Notes: generated from the sequence alone by a model not told the origin. 64,000 nucleotides of DNA from SIG603 sp964369415 (GCA_964369415.1 CAYJFP010000010.1:1-64000), one strand, 5' to 3'; shown: positions 8,598 to 17,530, numbered from the stretch's first letter. Translations and numbers: made by a program.

Positions 8598-9121
8598 GTG
8601 CTATCCCCTCTAACTTTAATCCTCTTAAGATACGGCATGGTAAATTTCAACATAAAGGCTCCACCTATGCCAGCTAATAATCCGAAAATAATTAGTGGTA
8701 ATAAGTAAGGAAGCATTACAAAAGAGCCAAAAAGTATACTTATAGCAAAAAACTGTCCTAAATTATGAAATACCGCTGAGCATACACAAAGCATCATATA
8801 CGAAACGTCTTCTTTAAAAAATAAAATCAAAAGGTACACGATAAGCAGTGATAAAACCCCACCACAAAGACTTAAAAAAGCGGCTGTTAATCCTCTAAAC
8901 AATGCAAACAAAGCCTTAGAGATAACTAAAAAAAACGCCTGCCCTCTTTCTTTTGATACCACAGAGTACATAATCACAATATTTGCAATTCCAATTTTTG
9001 CTCCAGGAATCATAAACGGAAGAGGTGGTATTAAATTTTCCAAAATAGAAAAAATTATCATTAGCGCCATTAAAAGTGCTGTTTCAGAAATTTTTCTTAT
9101 CTTTTTACTATATGAGTGCAT
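8594..9121 (-). CDS. Gx transporter family membrane protein
   Basis: A 175-aa integral membrane protein with about five hydrophobic segments, matching the Gx transporter group (older label: heptaprenyl diphosphate synthase component I). Seen: SETALLMALMIIFSILENLIP at the N-terminus, PGAKIGIANIV, and a small-residue-rich last helix (LLAGIGG), as in ECF S-component-like proteins. It overlaps the NusG-domain gene by 14 nt and apbE by 4 nt, so the three are one transcript. Such trios occur in flavinylation and extracellular electron transfer loci of Firmicutes (family knowledge); transport of a flavin or quinone-related molecule is inferred, not shown. Confidence 0.82.
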   Translation of the reverse strand: MHSYSKKIRKISETALLMALMIIFSILENLIPPLPFMIPGAKIGIANIVIMYSVVSKERGQAFFLVISKALFALFRGLTAAFLSLCGGVLSLLIVYLLILFFKEDVSYMMLCVCSAVFHNLGQFFAISILFGSFVMLPYLLPLIIFGLLAGIGGAFMLKFTMPYLKRIKVRGDST

Positions 9122-9479
9122 CTATTTCCTCTTCTCCTATAAGACTTATGACTATTCCATTCGGTAGACAAGCCGCCATTTCACCAGTGCTGTGCAATTT
9201 TCCAGCGTGTACACAAACTTGATCTGGACAATCCGAGCTTTCAAAATAAATCTCACCATTTTCTGTTGTCCTTATCGTCACATGAGACAAGTTTTCGTGT
9301 TCAATAATTTCATCCTTAGCACTACTTAAATCAATCGTAGCAATTATTTCTCCAAAATGTTGAATTTGTGCTTTAACTTTACCTTCATTTCTGTTAAAAT
9401 AAAATAAAAGTGCCCCTATAAGGCATAATAAAAAAATTGATATAATTATGTATTTGTCTTTTCTTTTAGTAAACTGCAT
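9108..9479 (-). CDS. NusG domain II-containing membrane-anchored protein
   Basis: A 123-aa protein with an N-terminal transmembrane segment (residues about 10-27) and an extracytoplasmic small beta-domain of the NusG_II type. Seen: the hallmark DQVCVHAG followed by a glycine turn and ACLPNGIVISL at the C-terminus. It is unrelated in function to transcription factor NusG. ATG with AAAGGAGA. First gene of the set NusG_II, Gx transporter, apbE, driven by the promoter at 9510-9538. In some Firmicutes the equivalent pair is linked to flavin-based extracellular electron transfer; I infer but cannot show that here. Confidence 0.85.
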   Translation of the reverse strand: MQFTKRKDKYIIISIFLLCLIGALLFYFNRNEGKVKAQIQHFGEIIATIDLSSAKDEIIEHENLSHVTIRTTENGEIYFESSDCPDQVCVHAGKLHSTGEMAACLPNGIVISLIGEEEIDALI

Positions 9480-9509
9480 GAAAGCTTTCTCCTTTCATCT
9501 ATTCACTAA

Positions 9510-9538
9510 ATTATACAATAGTAGAAAAGCAAACGCAA
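9510..9538 (-). promoter_or_regulatory. Promoter of the NusG_II-Gx-apbE operon
   Basis: On the - strand TTGCGT (9533-9538), 17-bp spacer, TATAAT (9510-9515). Confidence 0.75.
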
Positions 9539-9566
9539 GTATTAAACAGCTTAGGAGTGTAAATCA

Positions 9567-10958
9567 ATGAAATACGACGTAGTAATTATCGGTTCGGGTC
9601 CTTCAGGAATTTTTACAGCACTGGAATTAATCAGGCTTGGAAGCAAAAAAAAGATAGCAATTTTTGAAAAAGGTAGTCCCATAGAAAAGCGCTCTTGCCC
9701 TAAAAGCAAGACGGGAAAATGTGTTTCTTGTAAGCCGTTTTGCCACATAACCACTGGATTTTCTGGTGCCGGTGCTTTTTCTGATGGAAAGCTTTCTCTT
9801 AGCACAGATGTTGGAGGAGACTTACCTATTCTTTTTGGCGAAAAGGAAACGGCAGAGCTAATTAAATATACAGACGGTATATATCTTGAATTTGGAGCTG
9901 ATACAAAAATCGAAGGCATCAGCGAGAACGAAAAAATTAAATCTATCAGAAAAAATGCAATAAGGGCAGGTCTTAAGTTAGTCGATTGCCCCATAAGACA
10001 CCTTGGAACAGAAAAAGCACAAAGCATTTATAAGGATATTCAGGATTATTTAAGCGATAACAACGTTGACCTATATTTTTCTCATCTATGTAAGAATGTT
10101 TTGGTTAAAGACGGAAAATGCTATGGTGCTATTATTGAAAAAAATGGAGAAACCTTTGAAGTGCATGCTGAGCACACTGTTATATGCTCTGGACGAAAGG
10201 GCGCTGACTGGCTTGAAAAATTATGTGAAGAGCATGACATAATGCACAAACCAGGCACTGTCGACATCGGCGTTAGGGTTGAGGTTAGAAATGAAATAAT
10301 GGAGGATGTTAATAATGTTCTTTATGAATCTAAGCTAATTGGGTATCCTAAACCTTTTAAAAACAAGGTGCGAACCTTTTGCCAAAACCCCGGTGGATTT
10401 GTAAGTCAAGAGAACTACGACAACGATTTAGCCGTTGTCAACGGACATTCGTACAAAGAATTCAAGTCAAAAAACACAAACCTTGCTATTTTATGCTCAC
10501 ATAATTTCAGTGAACCTTTTAACGAGCCTATCGCCTATGCCCAAAAAATTGGCGAGCTGACAAACATGCTTGGTGGTGGCAAAATTTTAGTTCAGCGTTA
10601 CGGAGACATCTTAGAAGGAAAAAGAACTTGGCAAGACGAGCTGTTTAATTCAAATGTAGTGCCTAGTCTTCCCGATGCAGTCGCAGGCGACATCACCTCC
10701 GCGATGCCTTATAGGGCTATGCTTAACATAATCAATTTTATTCAGGCGGTCGATGTGGTAGTTCCAGGTTTTGCCTCTGTCGAGACACTTTTGTATTCAC
10801 CCGAACTCAAATTTTACAGCAATAAGGTGAAAATGGATTCAAGTTTAAACACAAATATAGTGGGTCTTCATAGCCTTGGCGATTCTAGCGGTTGGACTCG
10901 TGGCTTGATGATGGCATCTTTGATGGGCGTCGTAATGGGACGAGAGCTTATGGAATAA
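9567..10958 (+). CDS. FAD-dependent dehydrogenase (COG2509-like)
   Basis: A 463-aa flavoprotein. Seen: N-terminal dinucleotide motif GSGPSG (residues 9-14), EKG at the end of strand 2, then a Cys-rich stretch CPKSKTGKCVSCKPFC and GFSGAGAFSDGKL, which is the signature of this uncharacterised dehydrogenase group, and a C-terminal GDSSGWTRG close to the FAD. The cysteines may form a redox or metal site. AGGAG lies 9 nt before the ATG. It is divergent from the apbE operon and convergent with the hydrolase gene; the shared terminator at 10963-11001 follows. Substrate unknown. Confidence 0.85.
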   Translation: MKYDVVIIGSGPSGIFTALELIRLGSKKKIAIFEKGSPIEKRSCPKSKTGKCVSCKPFCHITTGFSGAGAFSDGKLSLSTDVGGDLPILFGEKETAELIKYTDGIYLEFGADTKIEGISENEKIKSIRKNAIRAGLKLVDCPIRHLGTEKAQSIYKDIQDYLSDNNVDLYFSHLCKNVLVKDGKCYGAIIEKNGETFEVHAEHTVICSGRKGADWLEKLCEEHDIMHKPGTVDIGVRVEVRNEIMEDVNNVLYESKLIGYPKPFKNKVRTFCQNPGGFVSQENYDNDLAVVNGHSYKEFKSKNTNLAILCSHNFSEPFNEPIAYAQKIGELTNMLGGGKILVQRYGDILEGKRTWQDELFNSNVVPSLPDAVAGDITSAMPYRAMLNIINFIQAVDVVVPGFASVETLLYSPELKFYSNKVKMDSSLNTNIVGLHSLGDSSGWTRGLMMASLMGVVMGRELME

Positions 10959-10962
10959 TGAA

Positions 10963-11001
10963 AAAATCTCTTTGTAACTTCATTTGTTACAAAGAGATTT
11001 T
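10963..11001. terminator. Bidirectional terminator
   Basis: Perfect 16-bp inverted repeat (10963-10978 and 10986-11001, core TCTCTTTGTAAC) with a 7-nt loop; T-rich on both sides. It ends the FAD dehydrogenase (+) and the recA-to-hydrolase operon (-). Confidence 0.9.
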
Positions 11002-11004
11002 GTT

Positions 11005-11949
11005 TTATTTTATATACTCTGCTAAAAATTCTTTTACTTCTTTAGCACACAGTTCTGTTTCTTTTACAAAACTTCCTGCATGTGCCGCACCCTCAACTAT
11101 CAAAAGCTTTTTCTGCGCTTTACATGCTTCATAGTTCTCTTTTGACATAGAATCAGGAATTAACACGTCTTCACTTCCATGAATAAACATCGTGGGAACT
11201 GTCGCCTTTTTCATAGCATCAGTCACTGAATAGCCATAATAACTAAACCCTGCAAAAACTTTGCAATAAAGATTTGCTATAGGTAAAATCAATTTTGGCG
11301 GAATATTATATCTGTTTTCAAGCGTATCTGAAAATATTTTTTTAATCTCGGTATAGCCACAGTCACCTATGCACGCCTTGACATTTTTAGGAAGTGTGAG
11401 CCCTAGTGTCGCAAGCACAGTAGCACATCCCATAGACACTCCCATAATCACGATTTGACAGTCTTCACCGTATTTTGTTACTGCAAATTCTATCCATGAC
11501 TTACAGTCAAATTTTTCTTTTACTCCATAGGTTAAATATTTTCCCTCACTGTTCGCATGTGCCCTTTCATGAGGTAAAATCACGTTATAACCCCAGTCGT
11601 AGAAAAACTTTGCCGAACAGCAAAAATCGTGATACTCCTGCGCCCTAAAGCCGTGCATCATTATTACGACTTTTTTACTTTTTTCTTTAGAAGGCAAAAT
11701 TTCAGCAAAAAGTTTTAGATTATCAAAAGATTTTATATAAACCTCATCTTTATCTTGATCAAAAATCCACTTTCTGCCCTGATTCATCTTGTCTTTAAAC
11801 TCAAACATAGGGTCATCTTCATGAGGGTCATCATTTGCCCTTAATTTTTTTCTTCTCATTGTAAGGTCAAAAAAATACGCACCAACAGAAAGCCAAGTTA
11901 TCAAACACAAGGATATAAGCACGAGAAAAGATATAATTATATACTCCAT
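11005..11949 (-). CDS. Alpha/beta hydrolase, membrane-anchored
   Basis: A 314-aa serine hydrolase. An N-terminal hydrophobic helix (residues 3-27) anchors it. Seen: MMHGFRA oxyanion-hole strand, nucleophile S172 in GVSMGC, D261 in HGSEDVLIP and H290 in GAAHAG, a complete triad. This is the YqkD/BAAT-like clostridial group with a cap; an esterase or acyl hydrolase role is likely, physiological substrate unknown. GGAGG precedes the ATG. Last gene of the recA, recX, rimO, pgsA transcript, 20 bp after pgsA. Confidence 0.85.
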   Translation of the reverse strand: MEYIIISFLVLISLCLITWLSVGAYFFDLTMRRKKLRANDDPHEDDPMFEFKDKMNQGRKWIFDQDKDEVYIKSFDNLKLFAEILPSKEKSKKVVIMMHGFRAQEYHDFCCSAKFFYDWGYNVILPHERAHANSEGKYLTYGVKEKFDCKSWIEFAVTKYGEDCQIVIMGVSMGCATVLATLGLTLPKNVKACIGDCGYTEIKKIFSDTLENRYNIPPKLILPIANLYCKVFAGFSYYGYSVTDAMKKATVPTMFIHGSEDVLIPDSMSKENYEACKAQKKLLIVEGAAHAGSFVKETELCAKEVKEFLAEYIK

Positions 11950-11969
11950 TTACAACCTCCACTTAGCAC

Positions 11970-12554
11970 TTACTTCATTTGATTTATTGAATTTATGTTT
12001 TCCTTTACATACACAAGGCCGGAATACACCGAGAAAAATGTTGCAATTCCTAAGAAAATTTCTCCTATTACAAAAAATGTAAAATTAAGCTCTGGAACCG
12101 GCAGCTTAAATATATCAAATAATTGAAGCGAATACTGAAGCACTATTATTACGATAATTGCGATAATTTGTGTAACTGTCTTAATTTTTCCAAGCATATT
12201 TGCCGCCACTACTTTTCCATCTGAGGCCGCAAGAAGTCTAACCGAGGTCACTCCAAACTCTCTGAATATTATCAAAATAACCATCCACACGTCGCTATGA
12301 CCTAGCGCTACGAAACATATAAGCGCCGAAACAACCAAGATTTTATCCGCAAGTGGGTCCATAAACTTTCCAAAAGTCGTTACAAGATTGTCTCTTCTGG
12401 CAATTTTCCCGTCCAAAAAGTCGGTATATGAGGCGATTATGAAAATTAAAAGCGCAAACAATAAATTATGCGGTATAAAGTCAGCCATCAAGAAAAACAC
12501 AAAAAATGGGACAAGTATAACTCTTAAAACCGTGAGTTTATTAGGTAAATTCAT
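11970..12554 (-). CDS. pgsA: CDP-diacylglycerol-glycerol-3-phosphate 3-phosphatidyltransferase
   Basis: A 194-aa membrane enzyme making phosphatidylglycerol phosphate. The CDP-alcohol phosphotransferase signature is complete: D48-G-K-I-A52-R53, eight residues, G62, xxx, D66, xxx, D70. Four or more hydrophobic helices flank it. It lies 9 bp downstream of rimO in the recA operon, a common clostridial order. Confidence 0.95.
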   Translation of the reverse strand: MNLPNKLTVLRVILVPFFVFFLMADFIPHNLLFALLIFIIASYTDFLDGKIARRDNLVTTFGKFMDPLADKILVVSALICFVALGHSDVWMVILIIFREFGVTSVRLLAASDGKVVAANMLGKIKTVTQIIAIIVIIVLQYSLQLFDIFKLPVPELNFTFFVIGEIFLGIATFFSVYSGLVYVKENINSINQMK

Positions 12555-12563
12555 ACTACTCCT

Positions 12564-13889
12564 TTAAACCATATTGCCCATCAAATCGGCATCCATGGCT
12601 TCTTCTATCAATACTTTTACAAAACTGCCGTAACTCGGTAGTTTTTCACCCTTTGGAAAGAAAATTTTGCCGTCAACATCGGGTGCATCCATATAACTTC
12701 TTCCAAAAAAGCACTCGGCGTATCTGTCAAAGCCTTCAACCATTACTTCTATGGTTTTGCCTATATATTTTTCGTTTTCTTCGTCACAGATTCGCATTTG
12801 CAAATCTGTAACTATTTCCGCTCTTCTGTATTTTACATCTTCGTCAATTTGATTGTCCATGTCAAAAGCAGGCGTGCCCTCTTCCCTTGAATATGGGAAA
12901 CAACCCATTCTGTCAAACTTCATCGCTTTAACAAAAGAACATAGTTCTTCAAATTCTTCTTCGGTTTCGCCTGGGAACCCGACAATAAAAGTTGTTCTTA
13001 AAATTATGCCTTCAACTTTTGCCTTGATTTTATTTATAAGTGCTGTAAGGCTCTCTTTATCGCCACTTCTGTTCATGGCTTTTAAGACATTGCCATTTAC
13101 ATGCTGAAGCGGTATGTCCATGTATTTAACTATTTTTTCTTCACTAGCCATTACATCAAGTAGGTCATCAGTCACTCTTTCAGGATAGCAGTACATAATT
13201 CTAATCCATTTAAGATTTTGAATTTTGCACAAGTCTTTTAGAAGCTGTGGCAAACCATAGTCATTATAAATGTCATTTCCGTATCTTGTGGTATCCTGAG
13301 CTATTAAAATAAGCTCTTTAGCACCGTTTGATACAAGCTTGTTCGCTTCTTCTATTACATCTTCTTTAGTACGGCTTCTAAAATGGCCTCTGATAGACGG
13401 AATCGCACAATAAGTACATCTGTTGTCACATCCATCGGCAACTTTAAGATAGGCAAAATAACTAGGAGTAGTAAGTTCTCTGTCTCCACTTAATGGCATT
13501 TCTGTATTAACTGGAAATTCTTCAACGGACTCGCCTTGCCAAATCGTCTTAATGTAATCTGCTATATTTTTATTTCCACCAAGCCCGATTACGCCGTCCG
13601 TTTCTGGAAGCTCTTTCATTATCTCTTCTTTATATCTCTCTGCTAGACAGCCAGTCACGACTATTTTTTTAATCTGGCCTTCTTTTTTAAGTGTCGCAAG
13701 CTCTAAAATCTCCTCTATTGACTCTTTTTTTGCACTCTCAATAAAGCCACAGGTATTAACTATGGCAATATCAGAAAGTCCGACATCATCGGTAAGTTCA
13801 AATCCACTGCTTTTCAGCTTAGACATGAGCATTTCACCGTCTACTTGATTTTTTGCGCAACCTAAGTTTATCATCCCAATTTTTGGCAT
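12564..13889 (-). CDS. rimO: Ribosomal protein S12 (Asp89) methylthiotransferase
   Basis: A 441-aa radical-SAM enzyme. Seen: UPF0004 domain with LGCAKNQVD, NTCGF and GCLAERY cysteines for the auxiliary Fe-S cluster; radical-SAM motif CDNRCTYC; IPLQHVNG; FIVGFPGETEEEF; and a C-terminal TRAM domain for rRNA/protein binding. The LGCAKNQVD start distinguishes RimO from MiaB. ATG preceded by GGAGGAATATTA. Follows recX by 24 bp. Confidence 0.95.
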   Translation of the reverse strand: MPKIGMINLGCAKNQVDGEMLMSKLKSSGFELTDDVGLSDIAIVNTCGFIESAKKESIEEILELATLKKEGQIKKIVVTGCLAERYKEEIMKELPETDGVIGLGGNKNIADYIKTIWQGESVEEFPVNTEMPLSGDRELTTPSYFAYLKVADGCDNRCTYCAIPSIRGHFRSRTKEDVIEEANKLVSNGAKELILIAQDTTRYGNDIYNDYGLPQLLKDLCKIQNLKWIRIMYCYPERVTDDLLDVMASEEKIVKYMDIPLQHVNGNVLKAMNRSGDKESLTALINKIKAKVEGIILRTTFIVGFPGETEEEFEELCSFVKAMKFDRMGCFPYSREEGTPAFDMDNQIDEDVKYRRAEIVTDLQMRICDEENEKYIGKTIEVMVEGFDRYAECFFGRSYMDAPDVDGKIFFPKGEKLPSYGSFVKVLIEEAMDADLMGNMV

Positions 13890-13913
13890 TAATATTCCTC
13901 CGAAAATCTAACT

Positions 13914-14519
13914 TTAATCGTAATATTCGCTTCTTAAGACCTTTTTAATCTCATCCCACGAATAACCTTTTCTTTGAAGCGCCGCTATGGCTCTTCTCTT
14001 TACTTTTTCATCTGTATCCCAGTTTGGATATTTTCTTTCTAAAAAATACGCTATATTTTCGCTCTCATCGCTTTCATATCCTAAAAGAACTTCTTCAATA
14101 ACTTCTTTTTCAAAGCCTTTTCTAAAAAGCTCGGTTTTAATCCTTTGTTTTCCGTACTTCTTAATATTGCTCATGTCTCTTACACAAAGTTCGGCATAAG
14201 TCTTATCGTTAATTAGGCCTACTTCCTCCATGCGCTCAGCGATTTCAATGGCTGTTTCGTCCGACGAGTCGAGTTTAAGCTTTCTTATAAGTTCTTTTTT
14301 AGAATAATTTTTCCGCTCTAAAAGATAGAGTGCCTTTTCCCTTGCCCTTCGTTTTTCAGAAGTTTTAACAAGCTCATAAAGCCCTTCATCGTCAATATAA
14401 GAGCCTTCTTTATAAGGACTTAAGGTGAAAGTCTCCTTGTCAACCTTAAGTGCCTCTTCGCCGTCTATGTAAAGCAAAACTAGGCTTTTTCTAATATAGC
14501 TTACCCTAGTAATAACCAT
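13914..14519 (-). CDS. recX: RecA regulatory protein RecX
   Basis: A 201-aa all-helical RecX protein that modulates RecA filaments. Seen: three RecX-type helical repeats, beginning with KRAREKALYLLERKNYS, then ERMEEVGLINDKTYAE and a C-terminal RRAIAALQRKGYSWDEIKKVL. Its ATG overlaps the recA stop (TAATG), so the two are translationally coupled. Confidence 0.92.
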   Translation of the reverse strand: MVITRVSYIRKSLVLLYIDGEEALKVDKETFTLSPYKEGSYIDDEGLYELVKTSEKRRAREKALYLLERKNYSKKELIRKLKLDSSDETAIEIAERMEEVGLINDKTYAELCVRDMSNIKKYGKQRIKTELFRKGFEKEVIEEVLLGYESDESENIAYFLERKYPNWDTDEKVKRRAIAALQRKGYSWDEIKKVLRSEYYD

Positions 14520-15655
14520 TAATCATCTACCATAATGTCGATGTCGGCTTTTACAGCTGCCCTAGGTTTTGCCTCTTCTTTTACTTCAATTTTCTTTGCA
14601 GCGGCGGCTTCTTTTTTGGAAGTTTTTTTGCCAAAGAGTTTTTCTCTGTTTTCTCTTACTTTCTCTTCAATCTCAGCTGCAATTTCTGGATTATCCTTAA
14701 TAAATTGTTTTGAGTTGTCTCTACCTTGTCCCATTCTGACATCGCCATACGAGAACCACGCACCACTTTTTTGAACCACATCAAGACTTACTGCTATGTC
14801 AAGAATTTCGCCCTCTCTTGATATACCCATACCATACATGATGTCAAACTCTGCCTCTTTAAACGGAGGTGCAAGCTTATTTTTGACAACTTTTGCCCTT
14901 GTTCTTGAGCCTACCACATCTGTTCCCGCTTTTAAAGTCTCAATTTTTCTTATATCAAGTCTTACAGAAGCATAGAACTTCATTGCACGTCCACCAGGTG
15001 TGACTTCTGGATTTCCGTAAGAAATACCAACTTTTTCACGAAGCTGATTTATAAAAATCGCCGCACAATTTGTCTTTGCAATTACGCCAGCCAATTTTCT
15101 TAGAGCCTGTGACATCAGTCTTGCCTGTAAACCAACATGCGCATCTCCCATTTCGCCTTCAATTTCGGCTCTTGGAACTAAAGCAGCTATCGAGTCAATT
15201 ACGATAATATCAATCGCTCCACTTCTTACCAAAGCTTCAGTTATTTCAAGCGCCTGTTCACCTGTATCTGGTTGTGCTACCAATAAAGAGTCTACATCTA
15301 CGCCAAGAGCCGCTGCATAGACAGGGTCTAATGCGTGCTCAACGTCTATAAACGCCGCATTTCCACCCATTTTCTGTGCTTCTGCAACACCGTGCAAGGC
15401 TATTGTGGTTTTACCCGAAGATTCAGGGCCATAAACTTCAATAATTCTACCTCTTGGGAACCCATTTATTCCAAGGGCCATGTCAAGAGAAAGTGAACCT
15501 GTTGGTATAACCTCTACATTTAATGTGCTGTTTTGTCCGAGTCTCATGACAGCTCCTTCACCAAACTGCTTTTTAATATGTGAAAGTGCTGTTTCAAGTG
15601 CTTCAGATTTATCGGTTGGTCTGCCTATTGTTTTTGTACTTTTTTTCTCAGCCAT
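14519..15655 (-). CDS. recA: Recombinase RecA
   Basis: A 378-aa DNA recombinase and LexA co-protease. Seen: Walker A GPESSGKT, the Walker B-like strand IDIIVIDSIAALVP, QALRKLAG and NQLREKVG (loop L1/L2 region), and a Lys/Ala-rich acidic C-terminus. The start at 15655 (MAEKKSTKTIGRPTD) is chosen over a longer in-frame start 51 nt upstream because GGAG lies 7 nt before it and the family begins here. Upstream DNA (15656-15767) carries no GAAC-N4-GTTC LexA site, which is unusual for recA in Firmicutes. Confidence 0.97.
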   Translation of the reverse strand: MAEKKSTKTIGRPTDKSEALETALSHIKKQFGEGAVMRLGQNSTLNVEVIPTGSLSLDMALGINGFPRGRIIEVYGPESSGKTTIALHGVAEAQKMGGNAAFIDVEHALDPVYAAALGVDVDSLLVAQPDTGEQALEITEALVRSGAIDIIVIDSIAALVPRAEIEGEMGDAHVGLQARLMSQALRKLAGVIAKTNCAAIFINQLREKVGISYGNPEVTPGGRAMKFYASVRLDIRKIETLKAGTDVVGSRTRAKVVKNKLAPPFKEAEFDIMYGMGISREGEILDIAVSLDVVQKSGAWFSYGDVRMGQGRDNSKQFIKDNPEIAAEIEEKVRENREKLFGKKTSKKEAAAAKKIEVKEEAKPRAAVKADIDIMVDD

Positions 15656-15719
15656 AATAATACTCCATTCTTCTATATTCAGTATTTTACCAATTATTCT
15701 ATCCAATTTTATATACTAC

Positions 15720-15748
15720 ATTTTATCATAAAAATAAGTATATGAAAA
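15720..15748 (-). promoter_or_regulatory. Possible recA promoter
   Basis: On the - strand TTTTCA (15743-15748), 17-bp spacer, TAAAAT (15720-15725). Moderate match only. It overlaps the inverted repeat at 15725-15762. Confidence 0.45.
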
Positions 15749-15762
15749 TAGTTTTTTATGAT
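15725..15762. repeat. Inverted repeat at the recA promoter / CDF gene end
   Basis: Arms ATCATAAAAA (15725-15734) and TTTTTATGAT (15753-15762), perfect 10 bp, 18-nt loop. It could be a weak terminator after the CDF gene or an operator over the recA -35. Confidence 0.5.
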
Positions 15763-15767
15763 AATTT

Positions 15768-16931
15768 TTAAGCAATTCTATCCACTGTGATATGTGCAGA
15801 ATAATTTCCACCTAAATTTAAAATCATATTTTTTATATTTTCAATTATTTTAGCATCTTTATCCTTTTGTGAAAACGGTATGCAGATGTCAAAAACTAAT
15901 TTCACAGTTTTTGAGTCACTTACAATTCTAAAGTCATGCACATCGCTTCCAGCATACTTATATTTCACCATTTCAGTTATATATTCTTTAAGCCTAATTG
16001 TCTCGCTATCCTTAGTGTCTATAGGGTCAATGTGTATAGTCATCTCGACTCCAAGCTCTTCTTTAATATCTTTTTCAATGTCGTCAATTAAATAATGACT
16101 GTCCATAACATTAATTTCACTTGGCACTTCGCAGTGAACAGATGCAAAAACCATCGACTCACCGTAAGAGTGAATCATTAAGTCATGAAAACCTATCACC
16201 TTATCATGGGATAAAATCACTCTTTCTATATCATCTGTCAACTGTTTATTTGGCGCCTCTCCCAAAAGTGGTAAAGAAGTCTCAACTATAAGTCTTATCC
16301 CTGAATAAATGATAAACAATGCAACTGCCATACCTAGATACGCATCTAAATTTACGTTTAAAAAAAGTGAAATGAGACCGCCTAAAAGAACTACAGTTGT
16401 TGAAATCACATCATTTAAACTGTCCTGAGAACTGGCATAAACAGCTTTAGAATTTATCTTTTTTCCAATAGATTTGTAAAATACCGACTGCCAAATTTTA
16501 ATTAATACAGAAAATACCAACCCTAAAATAACAACAAGTGTAAACTCTGTTTCCACTGGACTTACTATTCTTTCAAAAGAAGACAACGCAGTCTGCCACC
16601 CTATGAGGATTATTATAAAGGAAATTACCATTCCAGTAATATATTCAATCCTTGCATGACCAAATGGATGCTCTTTATCAGGCGGCTTTGAAGAAAGTTT
16701 AAACCCGATAAGCATTATTACAGAAGAAGCACTGTCAGATAGGTTATTTACAGCATCTGCAATAACTGAAACCGAGGAAAACACTAATCCTAAAATAAAC
16801 TTGATTAAAAATAAAAATAAATTTGTTATTATCCCTGTTATTCCTGAAAGTCTTCCGTAAGCTGCTCTTACTTTTGTATCGCTTGCATTTTCTGAATTCT
16901 TAATAAACAATTTAACTAATAACTTCGTCAC
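15768..16931 (-). CDS. Cation diffusion facilitator (CDF) metal transporter
   Basis: A 387-aa metal/proton antiporter. Seen: six hydrophobic helices in residues about 30-210; the TM2 metal site ADAVNNLSDS, the HPFGHARIEY loop motif and the TM5 site SSQDSLND that form the transport site, then a cytoplasmic ZT_dimer domain (about 215-300) plus an extra C-terminal extension of about 80 residues. Asp-rich TM sites fit Zn2+, Mn2+ or Fe2+. Start is GTG with GAGG upstream; only 8 bp after the fumarase beta subunit gene. Confidence 0.9.
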   Translation of the reverse strand: MTKLLVKLFIKNSENASDTKVRAAYGRLSGITGIITNLFLFLIKFILGLVFSSVSVIADAVNNLSDSASSVIMLIGFKLSSKPPDKEHPFGHARIEYITGMVISFIIILIGWQTALSSFERIVSPVETEFTLVVILGLVFSVLIKIWQSVFYKSIGKKINSKAVYASSQDSLNDVISTTVVLLGGLISLFLNVNLDAYLGMAVALFIIYSGIRLIVETSLPLLGEAPNKQLTDDIERVILSHDKVIGFHDLMIHSYGESMVFASVHCEVPSEINVMDSHYLIDDIEKDIKEELGVEMTIHIDPIDTKDSETIRLKEYITEMVKYKYAGSDVHDFRIVSDSKTVKLVFDICIPFSQKDKDAKIIENIKNMILNLGGNYSAHITVDRIA

Positions 16932-16939
16932 AAAAACCT

Positions 16940-17467
16940 CTAAATCAAAATGTTATTTCCAGTACTGTCTATAGCGACAATTAACGGAAAATCTTTAAAT
17001 TCAAGCTCTTTAACCGATTCACAGCCAAGCTCTTCAAATCCTATTACTTTGCACGAACTTATGCATTTTGCCGCAAGTGCGCCCGCACCACCTATGGCAC
17101 AAAGATAGACCGCCTTGTTTCTTATAATAGCTTCAACTACCTCTTTGCTTCTCTTTCCCTTGCCTATCATGCATTTAAGCCCCAAATCTAAAAATCTTGG
17201 AGTATATTTATCCATTCTTCCACTTGTAGTGGGTCCACATGAGCCTATAGGTAAGTTTTCAGGTGTCGGAGTGGGTCCAGCATAGTATACTGAAGCATTT
17301 TTTAAATCAAAAGGTAAGGCTTCATCCCTATTTAATGCTTCGTCAATTTTTTTATGTGCCGCATCTCTTGCCGTGTATACTATGCCTGAAAGCAAGACTC
17401 TATCTCCAGCTTTCAGTTTATCTGCCATTTTTTCTATATCTCTAGTATTGACTCTAATATCTGCCAT
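16940..17467 (-). CDS. Fe-S hydro-lyase beta subunit (class I fumarase / tartrate dehydratase C-terminal domain)
   Basis: A 175-aa protein equal to the C-terminal domain of class I fumarate hydratase or the TtdB subunit. Seen: LLSGIVYTARDAAHK at the N-terminus, YYAGPTP, SCGPTTSGRMD (substrate-binding signature), KGKRS and AIGGAGAL. Length is complete for a beta subunit. The catalytic alpha subunit carrying the [4Fe-4S] cluster is not adjacent: ftsZ lies upstream and a CDF transporter downstream. GGAGG precedes the ATG, right after the ftsZ terminator. Confidence 0.88.
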   Translation of the reverse strand: MADIRVNTRDIEKMADKLKAGDRVLLSGIVYTARDAAHKKIDEALNRDEALPFDLKNASVYYAGPTPTPENLPIGSCGPTTSGRMDKYTPRFLDLGLKCMIGKGKRSKEVVEAIIRNKAVYLCAIGGAGALAAKCISSCKVIGFEELGCESVKELEFKDFPLIVAIDSTGNNILI

Positions 17468-17480
17468 AAACCCTCCATAT

Positions 17481-17530
17481 AAAAAGGCGGGTTTAGTCCA
17501 TTACTTCTAAAAAGAAGCAAAGCTAAACCC
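17481..17530 (-). terminator. ftsZ terminator
   Basis: GGGTTTAG / CTAAACCC arms (17489-17496, 17523-17530) enclosing a CTTCT/AGAAG inner stem, followed on the - strand by TTTTT (17481-17485). No clear promoter lies between it and the fumarase beta gene, so some read-through is likely. Confidence 0.8.
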
